Assembly: GCA_007751255.1 (NCBI GenBank)
Contig: CP036296.1
Span: 4,774,001-4,838,000 of the forward strand
DNA: 64,000 nucleotides
Source: Engelhardtia mirabilis
GTDB taxonomy: Bacteria > Planctomycetota > UBA1135 > GCA-002686595
Reading direction: 5' to 3'
Shown here one piece after another: positions 17,901-26,019 of this stretch. The translations under genes were made by a program, and so were the position numbers. Under the pieces are notes generated by a model. It was not told the DNA's origin. It was given only the letters and a program-made list of their open reading frames with translations, and did not search any database. Position 1 is the first letter of the stretch, and each line of letters begins with the position of its first letter.

Positions 17901-20900
17901 CGTTCTCGAAGTGCACCCCGTCTGCGGACCACTGCTCGCCGGCGATGGTGCCCTCGGACAGCCCGGTGAAGGAGATCGTGCTCTCCTGGTTACCGAGGAA
18001 GTCCGCGAAGTCCGAGTGCAGCTCCTGGAACGACTCGTACTCGCGGGCCTCGTCGAACCAGATGCTGTCGTCCCCGACCAAGGGGCCGTCGTTGTCGGCG
18101 GAGAGGTCGATTGAGACCGTGTCCGTGGTCTCGTTGACGCCGTCAGAGACGGTCAGCTCGAAGGTGAGCACCTCCCCCGCCACGAGGTTCGGTGCCTCGA
18201 AGGTGGGCCGGGCGGCGTTGGCGTCGCTCAACTCCACGGGCGTTCCGGAGGTTTGGACCCAGGTGTAGGTGAGGTCCTGGGCCTCGGGATCGATACCGGA
18301 GCCGTCGAGGGTCACGCTCGTGCCCTCGTCGACGAACTGGTCAGCGCCGGCGTTGGCGCTCGGCGCGTCGTCGTCGGCGGCCACGTGGACGGTCACGCTG
18401 TCGATCGACGTGTTGACGCCGTCGGACACCCGCAGCTCGAAGGTCAGGTCGGTGTTGGCCAGGCCCTCCGGGGCCTCGAAGTTCGGGCTCGCGCCGTCCG
18501 CTCCGGTCAAGGCCACCGTCGGGCCGCCGGTCTGCACCCACTCGTAGGTCAGCCCCTGGCCCTCGGGGTCGATCCCCGTTCCGGTCAGGGTCACGGCGTC
18601 GCCCTCGTCCACCGCCAGGTCCACACCGGCATCGGCGGAGGGCGCGTCGTCGTCGGCTTCGATCGTGATCGTGACCGATTCCGTCGACGTGTTCACGCCG
18701 TCCGAGACGCGCAGCTCGAAGCCGACCTCCGTGTTGGCCAGACCCTCGGGGGCCGTGAAGGTCGGCGTCTGGCTCGCGGCGTCGTCGAGTTGGACCGCGG
18801 GGCCGCTGACCTGCACCCACTCGTAGGTCAGCTCGCCGCCCTCGGGGTCGGTCCAGGTCTTCGTGGTCTCGAGCGTGTACTCGCCGCCCTCCTCGACCAC
18901 CGTTCCCGCGTCCGTCTGCGGACCCTGCATGGTCTGGGTGACCTCGTCGACGGACAGCACCCGACTGAAGACTCGAACGTCCGCGAACTCGGCCTCCAGG
19001 TGGACGTGGTCCGTGCCGTTGTAGTCGTTGGTCTGGCCCAGGTGTGCCTCGGGGATGGCGAACTCCCCGGTTGCGCCTGTCCCTTGCCCCACGAGCACGC
19101 CGTCGATGAAGATCTCGATCTCACCGGTGGCTGCGTCGCGTGAGAGGGCGACGTGGTGCCACTCCCCGTCGTTGATGGCGACGTTGCTTGCGACGCCACT
19201 GGAATTGCCGGTGGAAACGTGCAGGAAGCCGTTGGCGTCGATCGATCCCCAGCGCATGTCGTCGACGGCGCCACTGTCCTCCGAGCCGACGATCGACGGC
19301 CAACCCCAGACATTGCCCGTAGCGGCGCTGTCCGAGGTGCGGATCCAGGTCGTCAGGGTCGCCGTCCCACCGAGCACCTCGCCCACGTCGGGTCCGAGGT
19401 CCACGTAGTCGTCCACCCCGTCCAGGGCGATGGCGGCGTCGAAGGGGAGTCCCTCCGGCACGTCGACGGTGGACACACCGCCCACGAAGGTCGCGCTCTC
19501 GGCGACCACGGCGTCCGTGCCCGCGGCGCCGTCGACGCCGTCGAAGCTCCAGGCGAAGGACTCACCGACGTCCCCTCCCAGCGCGATCGGACCATCGTCG
19601 TCGGCGGCGACATGGACCGTGACCGTGTCGACCGAGGTACTGACCCCATCGGAGACCCGCAGCTCGAAGGTCAACTCCGAGTCCTCCAAGCCCTCGGGGG
19701 CGGCGAACGTCGGCCGGGTCGCGTTCGCTCCTGTAAGAGTCACCGACGGGCCCCCGGTCTGGACCCACTCGTAGGTCAGGCCCTGGCCCTCGGGGTCGAC
19801 GCCGGAGCCGGTCAGGGTGACGGTGTCGTTCTCGTCCACGAACTGGTCGGCGCCGGCGTTCGCACTCGGCGCGTCGTCGTCGGCGGCCACGTGAACGGTG
19901 ACCGTGTCGACCGAGGTGGTCTCGCCGTCGGAGACCCGCAGCTCGAAGACCAGATCGGTGTTCGTCAAGCCGTTCGGGGCCGTGAAGCTCGGCGAGGCCC
20001 CGTCGGCGCCAGTCAGGACCACGCTCGGTCCAGAGACCTGGACCCACTCGTAGGTGAGCGCGTCGCCCTGGGGGTCGACCCCGATTCCTCCGAGCGTCAC
20101 CAGGTCGCCTTCGTCGACAGACTGGTCGGCTCCCGCCTCGACCGTGGGAGCCGTGCCGTCCAAGGCGACGGCCATGTCCGCCAGCTCGACGACGGCCACG
20201 TTGGAGTAGACCACCGTGTAGCTCACGCCGTCGGTCGTGATCTGGAGCTGGCCCTCGCTGAACTCGACGTCCGACAGCGAGACGCCCGACAGGTCGATGG
20301 TGTTGCTGCCCCCTCCGCCGTCGATGGTGTAGGTCGCGCCGTCCGTCGGGCTCGTGAGCGCGATCGTGTCGTCGTACCTGCCGCCCACGAAGCCCTCGAT
20401 CCCGGACAGGGTGTCGATCCCGCCCCCACCCGTGTCCTGGGCAGTCTCGATCGTCAAGTCGACGGTGACGCCGGAGGATGCGTCGACGTAGGAGACCGTG
20501 TCCGTGCCCGCCCCACCGGTGAGGGTGTCCGCTCCGGCGCCGCCCTGCAGCAGATCGTCGCCGGCCCCGCCGTCGAGCACATCGTCTCCGGCACCACCGG
20601 TCAGCACGTTGGCCCCGGAGTCGCCGCTGAGCGTGTCGTCGAACGAACTGCCGGTGACGTTCTCGATCCCGCTCAACATGTCGTTGCCGGCACCGGTCGC
20701 GGTCCCGGCGACGAGGTCCACGACGACCCCACCGGCGGCGGCGGAGTAGTCCACCGTGTCGACGCCGGCGCCGCCGCTGATCGTATCGTCGTCACTGCTC
20801 GCCCGCTGGCCGTGGAGCGCCTCGACCTGCCCGTCGTCGAGCTGGCCGTCGATCAGCGCCACGTCGGCGATGCGCCCGCCGAAGAAGTCCTGCAGGCTGT

Positions 20901-22917
20901 TGGCCACGCCATCGCCCGAGACCCGTTGGCTGGCGCCGATGGTGATCGGCTCCGTGTTGCCCGATCCGCCCGAGGTGCTGCCGAGTCCCCCGGTGTAGGC
21001 ATCCGTGTCTTGCAACACTCCATCGACGAAGAGCTCCATCCCGCCGGCGCCGAAGGTGAAGGCCATGTCATGCCACTCGCCGGCGGTGATCCCCTCCGCG
21101 TAGACGTAATGGTTGGCAGTATCGCTCTGCAACCTGACGGTAAGGGTCGAGCCATCGAGCCAGGCCGTCAGATGGCCGCCGTTGTCGTAGCCGCTCGAGT
21201 CCTTGGAGAAGAGCGTCTGCGCGCCCGTCGTGTCGTCAGCGTTGAAGCTGATCTGCAGCGTTCCCGAGTCGAGCTCGAAGGCGCTGTCGTGGGGAATCTC
21301 GACGTAGTCGTCGCTGCCGTCGAAGCCGGCCGCGGTCTGCCCGGGCTCGGGGCCACTCTCACCGAGGGTCACGCCACCCGTGTACGTGCCCGCGGCGATG
21401 CCCATCTCGTCGACCGCGGCGGCGTCGGTGGAATCGCCCAGGCTCCAATGCCCGACGCGGGTGAAGTCCTCGAGCTCTGTCGGCGCCTCGACCTCGCCGG
21501 CGGCCAAGAGGGTGTCGTCCCCATCGCCGCCGTCGAGCACGTCGTTACCGCTGCCACCCTCGAGGACGTTATCGCCCGCGTCGCCGACCAGGGAATCGTC
21601 GTGGGCGGTTCCGACGACGTTCTCGATGTCGATCAGGGTGTCCATGCCCGCGCCGGAGGCGGTTCCGGCGGCCAGGTCCACGTCCACGGCCCCGTCCACC
21701 GCCGAGTAGTCGACCGTGTCGACGCCTGCGCCGCCGTCGATGGTGTCGTTGTCCGACTCGTCGGCGCGCGTGGCCGCGTGGAGGTTGGTGACGGTGTCCG
21801 CGTCCACCTGGCCAGCGGTGATCGCGACGTCGGCAATCTTGCCCGAGAAGAAGTGTTGCAGGTTGTCGGCCGCGCCGTCGCTGGAGCTCCATTGGTTGGC
21901 GCCGATGACGACAGGCTCGGTGTTCCCCGTGCCCCCGGAGTTCGAGCCCAGACCGCCCGTGTAGGCGTCCGAGTCCCGCAGGACCCCGTCGACGAAGAGC
22001 TGCATGCCCTCGGAGCCGAAGCTGAACGACACGTCGTGCCATTCTCCGGCGGTGATTCCGGTGGCCTCGACGAAGTAGGAGTCGCTGGCACTCTGCAGAC
22101 GAACCTTGAGGGTCGAGCCCTCCAGGTACATGGTCAGGTGACCGCCGTTGTCGAAGTCCGTGGAGTCCTTCGAGAGCAGCCCCTGGGTGCCCGAGGTGTC
22201 GTCGGCGTTGAAGGTCAGGTGCACCGCACCGTCATCGAGTTCGAGACCGGCGTCGTGCGGGATCTCGACGTAGTCGTCCGTGCCGTCGAAGTCCGCGGCG
22301 GTGGTTCCGGGCTCCGGGCCCTCGACGCCGACGACCGGGCCATGGTAGGTGCCCGCGGGGCCGCCCGCGTCGTCTACGACGGCGCTGTCATCGGCGTCGC
22401 CCAGGGACCAGTGCGAGACCCGCGTCAGGTCCTCGAGGTCGATCGGACCCGCGCCCTCCTGGGCCACGGTCTCGACGAAAGTGTCGTCGCCCTCGCCGCC
22501 CTCGAGCAGGTCGTCGCCCGAGCCGCCGCTGAGGACGTCGCCCCCATGGCCGCCGACTAGTTGGTCGTCACCGGCGCCGCCCAGGAGCGTGTCGTCGCCC
22601 TCGTCGCCGTCGAGCAGGTCCGCGCCGCCGCCGCCGTCCAGCAGATCGTCGCCGTGGTCGCCGAACAGCGAGTCGTCGCCGTCCAGGGCGTAGGCGATGT
22701 CATCCGCCTCGGTGCCGGTGTAGATGTCGTCGCCGTCGGTCGCTCCCCCGAGGGGATCGGCGGAGTCGGCATCGACCCAGGTGGCCGACAGGAGGATGCG
22801 CGGTTCGAGGCCCTCGGCGAACAGTGCAGGCCGATTCGGCCGCAGGGCCTTGGGCTGCTCCTCTTCCTCGGCCTCGGTCTGCGGCAGCTCGTTCTCTTCC
22901 AGGTTGTCGTCGGTCAT
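11908..22917 (-). CDS. Giant LEPR-XLL surface protein with RTX, LamG and PKD-like repeats
   Basis: A 3669-residue protein. Residues 37-45 read LEPRILLSA, the LEPR-XLL N-terminal segment of planctomycete giant proteins; no classical signal peptide is present. Glycine/aspartate-rich RTX-type nonapeptides (GGxGDDxL) occur at about 78-150, 390-470 and 700-810. Two LamG/concanavalin-like domains lie between them and a third lies at about 1120-1340. About 22 PKD/Ig-like repeats fill most of the rest. At about 1600-1910 there is an unrelated insert ending in a cadherin-type tandem domain (PNVLANDIDPEGSALS). Residues 1912-3400 hold near-identical 93-residue repeats. The C-terminal 180 residues are acidic and low in complexity. 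It probably acts as a calcium-binding adhesin or cell-surface fibre. Neighbouring HlyD, GAF-HlyD and M50-HlyD genes are the likely export apparatus; no ABC ATPase is adjacent. Confidence 0.88.
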   Translation of the reverse strand: MTDDNLEENELPQTEAEEEEQPKALRPNRPALFAEGLEPRILLSATWVDADSADPLGGATDGDDIYTGTEADDIAYALDGDDSLFGDHGDDLLDGGGGADLLDGDEGDDTLLGGAGDDQLVGGHGGDVLSGGSGDDLLEGGEGDDTFVETVAQEGAGPIDLEDLTRVSHWSLGDADDSAVVDDAGGPAGTYHGPVVGVEGPEPGTTAADFDGTDDYVEIPHDAGLELDDGAVHLTFNADDTSGTQGLLSKDSTDFDNGGHLTMYLEGSTLKVRLQSASDSYFVEATGITAGEWHDVSFSFGSEGMQLFVDGVLRDSDAYTGGLGSNSGGTGNTEPVVIGANQWSSSDGAADNLQHFFSGKIADVAITAGQVDADTVTNLHAATRADESDNDTIDGGAGVDTVDYSAVDGAVDVDLAAGTASGAGMDTLIDIENVVGTAHDDSLVGDAGDNVLEGGSGNDVLDGGDGDDTLLAAGEVEAPTELEDFTRVGHWSLGDSTDAAAVDEMGIAAGTYTGGVTLGESGPEPGQTAAGFDGSDDYVEIPHDSAFELDSGTLQISFNADDTTGAQTLFSKDSSGYDNGGHLTAWLDGSTLTVRLQSDTANHYVYAEGITAGEWHDMAFTFGAGGMELFVDGVLQDTDAYTGGLGSTSGGSGNTEPITIGASQRVSGDGVANSLQDFFGGRIADVALIDGQLDDGQVEALHGQRASSDDDTISGGAGVDTVDYSAAAGGVVVDLVAGTATGAGNDMLSGIENVTGSSFDDTLSGDSGANVLTGGAGDDVLDGGAGDDLLQGGAGADTLTGGAGTDTVSYVDASSGVTVDLTIETAQDTGGGGIDTLSGIEGFVGGRYDDTIALTSPTDGATYTIDGGGGSNTIDLSGVSLSDVEFSEGQLQITTDGVSYTVVYSNVAVVELADMAVALDGTAPTVEAGADQSVDEGDLVTLGGIGVDPQGDALTYEWVQVSGPSVVLTGADGASPSFTAPNGLTNTDLVFELRVSDGETTSVDTVTVHVAADDDAPSANAGADQFVDENDTVTLTGSGVDPEGQGLTYEWVQTGGPSVTLTGANATRPTFAAPEGLEDSELTFELRVSDGVSTSVDTVTVHVAADDDGPIALGGDVGESFAWSFDGVDGAAGTDAVVAESATFVGGVSTVDVPEGLPFDAAIALDGVDDYVDLGPDVGEVLGGTATLTTWIRTSDSAATGNVWGWPSIVGSEDSGAVDDMRWGSIDANGFLHVSTGNSSGVASNVAINDGEWHHVALSRDAATGEIEIFIDGVLVGQGTGATGEFAIPEAHLGQTNDYNGTDHVHLEAEFADVRVFSRVLSVDEVTQTMQGPQTDAGTVVEEGGEYTLETTKTWTDPEGGELTYEWVQVSGPAVQLDDAASQTPTFTAPEGLANTEVGFELRVSDGVNTSTESVTITIEADDDAPSADAGVDLAVDEGDAVTLTGTGIDPEGQGLTYEWVQTGGPTVALTGADGASPNFEAPEGLANTDLTFELRVSDGVNTSIDSVTVHVAADDDAPSANAGADQFVDEGTSVTLDGSGIDPEAQDLTYTWVQTSGTPVELSDANAARPTFEAPNLVAGEVLTFELTVSDGVNETTDTVSIDLSADNDGPLVGDDSIWFDEAREYESFQELHSDFADFLGNQESTISFTGLSEGTIAGEQWSADGVHFENAVGDKYAAYSGVRPEGGNIVEHLTGYDGSIRPHGDSAYVKFANDDPASPFTITFDEPVASIGAIVGMGVQGTDHTLTITLFDADGNQIGQRTLDTELWESSSSTQNYESAFAVQLDEAIIARVEILNSSNVEFANALVIDEIAYSHTPIVSADFVTLEDVPLTTPNVLANDIDPEGSALSVGSFTQPEHGSVVYNGDGTFTYTPDVDYGGPDSFTYEAVDADGGVTTGTVEVFVRSANDAAAVDAGVDQAVSEGDIVTLSGSGSDVDGDALTYEWVQTGGPTVTLTGGDGANPTFEAPEGLSNTDLTFELRVSDGQVTSVDTVTVHVAADDDAPSASAGADQFVDENTPVTLTGSGVDPEGQGLTYEWVQTGGPTVALTGADGATPTFDAPEGLANTDLTFELRVSDGVNTSVDTVTVHVAADDDAPTASAGADQFVDENATVTLTGSGVDPEGQGLTYEWVQTGGPTVALAGADGASPTFDAPEGLANTDLTFELRVSDGVNTSVDTVIVHVAADDDAPSAIAGADQFVDENALVTLTGSGVDPEGQGLTYEWVQTGGPTVALTGADGASPTFDAPEGLANTDLTFELRVSDGVNLSVDTVTIHVAADDDAPSASAGSDQFVDENAAVTLTGSGVDPEGQGLTYEWVQTGGPTVALTGADGATPTFDAPEGLANTDLTFELRVSDGVNTSVDTVTVHVAADDDAPTASAGADQFVDENATVTLTGSGVDPEGQGLTYEWVQTGGPTVALAGADGASPTFDAPEGLANTDLTFELRVSDGVNTSVDTVIVHVAADDDAPSAIAGADQFVDENALVTLTGSGVDPEGQGLTYEWVQTGGPTVALTGADGASPTFDAPEGLANTDLTFELRVSDGVNLSVDTVTIHVAADDDAPSASAGSDQFVDENAAVTLTGSGVDPEGQGLTYDWVQTGGPTVALTGADGASPTFDAPEGLANTDLTFELRVSDGVNLSVDTVTIHVAADDDAPSASAGSDQFVDENAAVTLTGSGVDPEGQGLTYEWVQTGGPTVALTGADGASPTFDAPEGLANTDLTFELRVSDGVNLSVDTVTIHVAADDDAPSASAGSDQFVDENAAVTLTGSGVDPEGQGLTYEWVQTGGPTVALAGADGASPTFDAPEGLANTDLTFELRVSDGVNTSVDTVTVHVAADDDAPSADAGSDQFVDENDAVTLSGSGVDPEGQGLTYQWVQTGGPTVALTGADGASPTFDAPEGLVNTDLTFELRVSDGVNLSVDTVTIHVAADDDAPTASAGSDQFVDETSPVTLTGSGVDPEGQGLTYEWVQTGGPTVALTGADGASPTFDAPEGLVNTDLTFELRVSDDVNLSVDTVTIHVAADDDAPSASAGSDQFVDENAPVTLTGSGVDPEGQGLTYEWVQTGGPTVALTGADGASPTFDAPEGLANTDLTFELRVSDGVNLSVDTVTIHVAADDDAPSASAGSDQFVDENSPVTLTGSGVDPEGQGLTYEWVQTGGPTVALTGADGASPTFDAPEGLANTDLTFELRVSDGVNTSVDTLTIHVAADDDAPTAGAGVDQWVDEHDRVQLSGFGVDPEGQGLTYEWVQTGGPAVGLVGADGPEPSFDAPEGLVNTDLTFELRVSDGANTSVDTVTIHVAADDDAPSADAGADLVVGENEPVVLSGSGVDPEGQGLSYRWVQVSGPEVELDDADSADLRFDAPELAGDSDLVFQLAVSDGTNTSIDTVTVHVQAEDDVPVIRIDEGDLYVKAGDSIQFETGAFDLEGQELTYTWRQVEGPPVSLIHGDTPQPVVGVPADFGNVTLRFELEVSDGTNVVTQMVELHVQDDVLGSSGLEDGGGADVGGPEAAGPEPESDEAPQASGTGLAAGAGASLEEVAHSPTGVGAPMELPSLEVEPDLPMERHDVTELGASDEDLDDTAPALAAEALAAGFESLFEPVDDRGEVGAESVRLTPVALPDGGSDAGGDGGAEPEVEGPRGLLGLWAMMRGLAGVRDDREGEEGRSGR
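13000..17180 (-). repeat. Tandem 279-bp repeat array inside the giant gene
   Basis: About fifteen copies of a 279-bp (93-codon) unit follow each other in frame. Each encodes a PKD-like domain with the core DQFVDEN, VDPEGQGLTY, GPTVALTGADGA and FELRVSDGVN. Copies in the middle are nearly identical at the DNA level, while those at both ends diverge. The lack of synonymous change points to recent expansion or gene conversion. Confidence 0.9.
15167..16827 (-). repeat. Higher-order direct repeat (two ~824-bp copies, period 837 bp)
   Basis: Bases 15167-15990 and 16004-16827 appear identical at a spacing of 837 bp, exactly three 279-bp units. The first differences I find outside the block are at 15166/16003 on one side and 15991/16828 on the other. 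A whole three-unit block was duplicated, most simply by unequal recombination. An assembly error in this array is also possible. Confidence 0.8.
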
Positions 22918-22970
22918 GGCGGGGCTCGTTGATCGTGGCGGCGGACTGCGAAGAGGCGGTCGGAGACGTC

Positions 22971-23807
22971 TCAGTCCAGACTGCTGAAGAGCACTCGCGC
23001 GGGAGCACCAGCGGGCAAGGCGTCGTCGGCGTTGGGCAACTCGATTCGCACTCGGATCGTCCCGCTGGCGGCGTCGGCCACGCGGTCGACCGCGGTGACC
23101 CGCGCCTCGACCTCGAGCCCGCCATCCAGGTCGACGCGGGCGGTGACCACGTCCCCCACGCGCACGTCGTCGAACAGCGTCAGCGGCACGCGCACGTCCG
23201 CGATCAGCGGGTCGATCGCCGCGAGCTCGACCAAGGCGACCTCGCCGGAGCGGGACGAGAACTCGCCCACCTCGAGGTGCAGCTCGGTCACGATCCCGTC
23301 GACCGGGGAGCGCAGCTCGCGCTGGGCCAGGCGGGCCTGGGCGCGCTGGGCCTCGAGGCCGGCGATGTCGGCCTCGACGGCGGCCTGTTCGAGTTGAAGG
23401 CGGGCGGTGGCGAGCTCGACCTGGGCCCCGTCGAAGACCTCGGCGCTCGCGATGCGCTGCTCGGCCAGGGGTGCGAGGCGAGCCACCTTGCGCTCGAGCT
23501 CGTCGACGCGGACGCGGGCCAGCTCTACCCCGCGGTCCTGGTCGGCGCGCGTCCTGGCGAGGGCCAGCTCGGCGGCCTCGACGCCGCTCTCGAGCCTGGC
23601 CACCAGGTCACCGGCGCGGACGCTGTCGCCCCGCTCTACCAGGATCTCGGCCAGGACCCCGTCCGCGGCCGGCGACAGGCGCACCTGGGCCGAAGGCAGC
23701 AGGACGCAGGGATAGCCGGGGTCCTCGATTCGGGAGGCGGTGGTCGGGAACGACGCGAGCGCCGCTACTCCGGCCACCAACAGGGCGGGGAGAAGTCGAT
23801 TGGCCAT
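22971..23807 (-). CDS. HlyD-family periplasmic adaptor protein
   Basis: A protein of 278 residues with an N-terminal export or anchor helix (LLPALLVAGVAALASFPTTA); the ATG at 23807 is chosen because it opens with this helix. It shows the membrane-fusion-protein order: lipoyl half (AADGVLAEILVERGDSVRAGD), a coiled-coil hairpin rich in Ala, Arg and Glu (about 95-165), the second lipoyl half (LRSPVDGIVTELHLEVGE), then a beta-barrel (GTIRVRIELPNADDALPAGAP). It lies 53 bp upstream of the giant LEPR-XLL gene and is probably the first gene of that operon. It would bridge inner-membrane exporter and outer-membrane channel for that protein. Confidence 0.85.
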   Translation of the reverse strand: MANRLLPALLVAGVAALASFPTTASRIEDPGYPCVLLPSAQVRLSPAADGVLAEILVERGDSVRAGDLVARLESGVEAAELALARTRADQDRGVELARVRVDELERKVARLAPLAEQRIASAEVFDGAQVELATARLQLEQAAVEADIAGLEAQRAQARLAQRELRSPVDGIVTELHLEVGEFSSRSGEVALVELAAIDPLIADVRVPLTLFDDVRVGDVVTARVDLDGGLEVEARVTAVDRVADAASGTIRVRIELPNADDALPAGAPARVLFSSLD

Positions 23808-23934
23808 GGGGAGAGACGAGGCGCGGCCACCAGGGAGTTGGCTTACCGCAGCCCGACGGCCGGATCGGCGGCGGCGCGCGAGCACCTTGAGGCGATCGAT
23901 CGAATCGGGAGCACCCCGCGGGGGCCCTGGGGCC

Positions 23935-24237
23935 CTACCAGCCCCGCGGGTCGGCGCCCATGGAGAGGGCGGCGATGCCGTACAGGGCACCCAGCCAGAT
24001 CACCGTCGCCAGGGCCAAGCGCCACTGGAAGCTGCGCTTGACGGTCTTGTGCCGGAAGGTCCGCATTCCCAGGAGCAGGCCGGGGAGGGCTCCGAGGTAG
24101 ACCAGGCCGATCAAGCGCGCCTCGGGGATTCGCCGCCCGCCGCGGATCGCCCGTCGCTTGTCCCAACCCAGGAGCGCAAAGGCGAAGAGGTTCGTCGCGA
24201 GCAGGATCACGGCCAGGGAGAGCCAGGGCTGGGGCAT
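23935..24237 (-). CDS. DUF1294 family small membrane protein
   Basis: A protein of 100 residues with the DUF1294 pattern. An N-terminal helix (LAVILLATNLFAFALLGWDK) is followed by the charged motif WDKRRA, then RIPEARLIGLVYLGALPG, GMRTFRHKTVK, and a last helix (LALATVIWLGALYGIAAL). The conserved W-D-K and R-H-K-T residues are all present. The family is widespread and of unknown function. It stands 127 bp upstream of the HlyD adaptor on the same strand, so it could share a transcript with the secretion cluster, but nothing links it functionally. Confidence 0.85.
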   Translation of the reverse strand: MPQPWLSLAVILLATNLFAFALLGWDKRRAIRGGRRIPEARLIGLVYLGALPGLLLGMRTFRHKTVKRSFQWRLALATVIWLGALYGIAALSMGADPRGW

Positions 24238-24828
24238 GGCGGGATCCTAGCCGGCTTCGGAGATCAGGATCCGTGGGCGGTGCGCGCAACTCGTTCGGAG
24301 GCGGGGCCTCGGGGCCCAATCATCCCGGGCGGGGCTCCGCGACGGGCTGGGAACGATTGGGTTCGGGAGATGCGGTCAGCGAGCAGGAGGCTGCCGCAGG
24401 GGCGCCCGCGGGGCGTCCTGGGCGTGGATGCGATCGACCGATGGGAGTTGGCCGCTCCCGCGACATTTTGCGGGCGAAGTTGGCAACGCATCTGGCCCCA
24501 TTGCCGTTCCTACCCCACGGGGCCTGGAATCTCTCCGCTCACTGGTCGTACCAAGCCCCGTACAACCAGTCCGCGGGCAGCAACCCTTGCGTAACACGAC
24601 GGTTCAGGGTCGCTAGCACTCCTCTCATCCGCTATCACGCCGTAGCCCGCCCGCGCCCCGCCCACTCATGGCGGAGCAGAACACCGCTCAGCTGACATGC
24701 AACCCAGCCGATCGATCTCCGCCCGGCTCGCCGATTCGCCGTCTGCCGTTCCGACTACCACAGCCCTGTTGAACGTGCTTGATTCCCCGATAGTGTCCGG
24801 TTCCACGGGTTCGCCCGCATCGTCGCCC
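24238..24828. other. 591-bp intergenic region between divergent genes
   Basis: This is the longest gap in the window. ORFs inside it (for example a 140-codon frame at 24273-24695) have no recognisable product and gene-unlike composition. An in-frame upstream ATG of the following gene (24697) would add 44 residues rich in Ser, Thr and Pro before its signal peptide, which I consider unlikely. No tRNA, strong hairpin or repeat was recognised. Promoters for both flanking genes are expected here. Confidence 0.4.
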
Positions 24829-26019
24829 ATGTTGTTGAATCTTGGCCGGATCTTGTCAGTCGGGCTCCTGATCGGGAGTTTCGCCGGTTTGTCGAACCCG
24901 GCCGCAGCGGCTGCGCTGCAGGCTTCCCACGCGAAGCCGGTTCCCGTCGAGTGGGAGGGCAAGAAGTACGCGGTCGACGAGCTGCCCGAGGCGCTCTCGG
25001 ATGCTTCGATCAAGGCCATCCTCGGCTGGGCCCAATGGGCGGGCGACAACGACTATCGGATGTCGTTGACCGACGACCAGCGCGTCCTGGTCGTCCAGCA
25101 CGAGCGGCGCAAGCCGAAGGACTCGTTCAAGCTGATCGAGGAGACCGCCGCCATCGTCGACGCGCTGCTGCCGGCCCCTGCGCGCGAAGAGGAAGACTCG
25201 CAGACGACGAAGCGCGGCGAGACGCCGGTTCCGATCTACGACGAGGACGGCACTTGGACCTGGAAGTGGGAGGACGACGGCGGGCCGCTCGAGACGGACA
25301 CCGCGGTCATCCTGCAGCTTCGCAGCGAGCCGGCGCAGGTCGCCGCCGTCGAGAAGTTGACCCGCGACTTCGACTACCTCGCGGAGTGGGGTGCCTCCGC
25401 GGCGGCACGGGCGGGTTTCTCGCTCGAACGTCCCCTCTGCTCCGCCTGGCTCGAATCCGCCAACGGTCAGGAGGAGTGGGACCCCGACCACGAGTTGATC
25501 AACCGCGTGGCGAACATGCTCGTGCTCCGGCGGTTCGGGCAGTTGCCCTTCTGGCTGCAACAGGGCATCGCCTGGCACGTGGAGTGGGAGTCGAAGGAGA
25601 CGCTCTACTGCTATCCCTATCGGGCGGAGTTCGTCTACGAGTCCGAGCACAGCACCTGGCCGACGCTGCTCAAGCAGGAGTTCAAGGAGCGCAAGGACGA
25701 CCCCATGGCCCTGGCCGAGGTCGCCGAGTGGCACCGCGGCACCTTCGACCGCGAGCGCGCACGCAAGGCCTTCGGCTTCGCGCGCTTCGTGGCCGAGCAC
25801 CACGCCGACAAGTTCTCGGCGATCCTCGAGGACCTGCGCCTGAACCGCGACGCCAACGGCCGCTTCTTCAAGGAGGACGGCAGCTGGACCCGGATCCCCG
25901 GCTGGGAGGTCCCGATCAAGGACCAGGACGCGATCTTCGCCAAGCACCTGGGGGACGATTACCTGAGCGAGGCCTCCGAATACTTCGCCAAAGGAAAGTC
26001 GTACCGCCCGCCGAGCTAG
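24829..26019 (+). CDS. Secreted protein resembling an inactive gluzincin peptidase
   Basis: A protein of 396 residues, starting at the ATG (24829) that opens directly with a signal peptide (LSVGLLIGSFAGLSNPAAAAA). Residues 221-246 look like the active-site region of DUF1570/gluzincin-type peptidases, HExxH followed by LPxWLxEG. Here it reads HELIN at 221-225 and LPFWLQQGIAW at 239-249. The second zinc His is Asn and the third-ligand Glu is Gln. I infer a pseudopeptidase acting in binding rather than hydrolysis; this is a motif argument only. The flanking regions (WTWKWEDD; LYCYPYRAEFVYESEH) are unfamiliar. It is probably transcribed alone; the next gene starts 134 bp later. Confidence 0.65.
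   Translation: MLLNLGRILSVGLLIGSFAGLSNPAAAAALQASHAKPVPVEWEGKKYAVDELPEALSDASIKAILGWAQWAGDNDYRMSLTDDQRVLVVQHERRKPKDSFKLIEETAAIVDALLPAPAREEEDSQTTKRGETPVPIYDEDGTWTWKWEDDGGPLETDTAVILQLRSEPAQVAAVEKLTRDFDYLAEWGASAAARAGFSLERPLCSAWLESANGQEEWDPDHELINRVANMLVLRRFGQLPFWLQQGIAWHVEWESKETLYCYPYRAEFVYESEHSTWPTLLKQEFKERKDDPMALAEVAEWHRGTFDRERARKAFGFARFVAEHHADKFSAILEDLRLNRDANGRFFKEDGSWTRIPGWEVPIKDQDAIFAKHLGDDYLSEASEYFAKGKSYRPPS

Noticed and set aside
13018-18114. 1698-codon open frame on the plus strand, antisense to the giant protein gene
   Set aside because: It mirrors the repeat structure of the real gene, exists because GC-rich codon usage keeps the opposite frame free of stops, and shows no domain of its own.
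19153-22560. 1135-codon open frame on the plus strand opposite the N-terminal part of the giant gene
   Set aside because: Same cause: Asp/Gly-rich codons read backwards as Val/Gly/Arg-rich sequence. No start signal or domain is seen.
24273-24695. 140-codon ORF in the long intergenic region
   Set aside because: Its product is unlike any family and compositionally odd, the frame overlaps other equally poor ORFs, and no ribosome binding site was seen.
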